DNA from: a virus
Strand: one strand, 5' to 3'
IMG/VR virus record: IMGVR_UViG_3300043446_002337
Span: 1 to 64,000 of that record
DNA length: 64,000 nt
Numbering within the stretch: the stretch's first letter is position 1; each line of letters starts with the position of its first letter. The notes beneath the pieces were generated by a model. The model ran no database searches. It had not been told where the DNA came from and worked only from the letters and a program-made list of their open reading frames with translations. The translations under genes were made by a program, and so were the position numbers. Positions 62,880-64,000 of this stretch are shown here, piece by piece.

Positions 62880-64000
62880 TTTGGGGAATTTCAGCAAATA
62901 GTCATGATGCTGCCATCACGGTGATTGAAGATAAAGAAATCTTGTTTGCATCACAATCCGAAAGATACTCAGGTGTGAAGAATGATGCTCATTTAAATTC
63001 TGGTATTGTTATTGATGCAAAAAGATATGGAGAGCCAGATTTAGTTGTATGGTATGAAACACCATGGTTAAAATCATTACGACAACTACGGTCTGGTCAG
63101 GGGTGGATATCCAATAATGTTAGAAAATATCTAAATCAATATAACATCTCCGCACCATTTACTACTGTAGGTCATCATCACAGTCATGCAGCAGGAGGAT
63201 ACTACACCTCTAACTTTGATGAAGCCGCCATCTTGGTGATTGATGCCATTGGTGAGTTTGATACCACAACCATTTGGTATGGAAAGGGAACCAAGTTGGA
63301 AAAGAAGTTTTCCATTAAATATCCTCATAGTTTGGGATTATGGTATTCTGCCATGACGCAACGTGTAGGATTGAAACCAAACGAAGAAGAATACATTCTC
63401 ATGGGTATGGCGGCATATGGCGACCCATTTAAATATGCACCTACGATGTTAGAGGATTTCTTTGACAGTAAACATATGTTGAAGTTGAATCATAATCTTC
63501 ATCGGGGATGTATGTGGTGGCGTCCTGAATTAAACACGGAACAGGACAAATATGATATTGCTGCCGCCACACAATTCATCTATGAAATGATGTTCCATGA
63601 TTTACTGGATGAAGCCAAGAAACTCACAGGAAGTAAAAACTTAGTGCTAGGCGGTGGGTGTGCCTTGAATTGTGTCGCTAACAGCATCGCCTTTCAGTAT
63701 TTTGAACGTGTCTGGATTATGCCAAACCCAGGTGATGCCGGAAATAGTTTAGGTGCTGTGTTGGGATATACAAACGAACATATATCATTTATATCACCGT
63801 TTTTAGGATATGATATAAAAGGAGAATATCCAATAGAGGGATTGACTTCTGAGTTAAAAAATGTTAAAATAGTAGGTGTAGCGAACGGGAAAGCGGAATT
63901 CGGTCCTAGAGCGTTGGGTAATCGTAGTTTATTAGCAGACCCACGTGGTACTGGAGTCAAGGATAAAGTAAATGAAATTAAACGTAGACAAAAATTCCGT
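62873..64000 (+). CDS. carbamoyltransferase (NodU/CmcH/TobZ family), 3' truncated by the window
   Basis: A GTG start at 62873, inside the end of the previous gene and after GGGAG, opens a frame that runs to the last base (376 codons; usual length 550-600). Typical segments are GISANSHDAA, ASQSERYSG, VGHHHSHAAGGYY, LWYSAMTQRVGLKPNEEEY with MGMAAYGDP, LVLGGGCALNCVANS, MPNPGDAGNSLGAVLGY and FGPRALGNRSLLADPR. These enzymes transfer carbamoyl from carbamoyl phosphate to a hydroxyl of sugars or antibiotics via carbamoyl adenylate. It would decorate the sugar made by this module. Confidence 0.88.
   Translation, partial: MVIWGISANSHDAAITVIEDKEILFASQSERYSGVKNDAHLNSGIVIDAKRYGEPDLVVWYETPWLKSLRQLRSGQGWISNNVRKYLNQYNISAPFTTVGHHHSHAAGGYYTSNFDEAAILVIDAIGEFDTTTIWYGKGTKLEKKFSIKYPHSLGLWYSAMTQRVGLKPNEEEYILMGMAAYGDPFKYAPTMLEDFFDSKHMLKLNHNLHRGCMWWRPELNTEQDKYDIAAATQFIYEMMFHDLLDEAKKLTGSKNLVLGGGCALNCVANSIAFQYFERVWIMPNPGDAGNSLGAVLGYTNEHISFISPFLGYDIKGEYPIEGLTSELKNVKIVGVANGKAEFGPRALGNRSLLADPRGTGVKDKVNEIKRRQKFR

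Overview
The window is a 64-kb piece of the genome of a T4-like contractile-tailed phage (myovirus) with AT-rich DNA. Every gene I can support lies on the + strand, tightly packed and often with ATGA or TAATG overlaps. The virion genes resemble those of marine and freshwater T4-like phages such as cyanophages and pelagiphages, but no photosynthesis gene is present, so the host cannot be named beyond 'probably an aquatic bacterium'. I saw no tRNA, rRNA, CRISPR array, integrase or insertion sequence.

Layout. 1-1.8 kb: end of a gp46/Rad50-like recombination ATPase. 1.8-7.8 kb: a probable virion protein, a 960-residue fusion of ligase-like and NMN-adenylyltransferase-like domains, a zinc-ribbon protein and a membrane/coiled-coil protein. 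7.8-26.7 kb: DNA packaging, head and tail core in the order gp17 (terminase), a cluster of small basic phage proteins, gp20 (portal), two unknowns, gp21 (prohead protease), a zinc metallopeptidase, a phage-borne ribosomal protein bS21, gp22 (scaffold), gp23 (major capsid), gp13-, gp14- and gp15-like neck/connector proteins, gp18 (sheath) and gp19 (tube). This order is permuted relative to T4. 26.8-40.7 kb: an adaptor and a family of tail-fibre proteins built from shuffled modules and long Gly-X-Y (X and Y mostly Ser/Thr) collagen-like stretches, ending in a fibre with an S74 intramolecular chaperone and a 58-residue tip-like protein.

40.7-64 kb: an unusually large accessory module, preceded by a good sigma70-type promoter. 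It encodes glycosyltransferase-like proteins (one GT-A, one cyanophage-type, four related GT-B-like), an RmlC-like sugar epimerase, three NAD-dependent epimerase/dehydratases, three radical SAM enzymes, a methyltransferase, two HAD-like proteins, both halves of a minimal thiamine-diphosphate enzyme 12 kb apart, a 2OG-Fe(II) oxygenase, three SGNH-like proteins, a DUF2061 membrane protein and a NodU-type carbamoyltransferase cut by the window end. Together they look like a pathway that makes, activates and attaches a modified sugar or related small group to a target. The target cannot be read from the sequence; candidates are the Ser/Thr-rich fibres just upstream, the capsid, or the host surface.

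Signals. TATTTAT[T/A] lies upstream of most structural operons and is a candidate phage late promoter. Three hairpin-plus-U terminators follow bS21, the major capsid gene and the tail-tube gene. No stretch of more than 300 bases lacks a gene.
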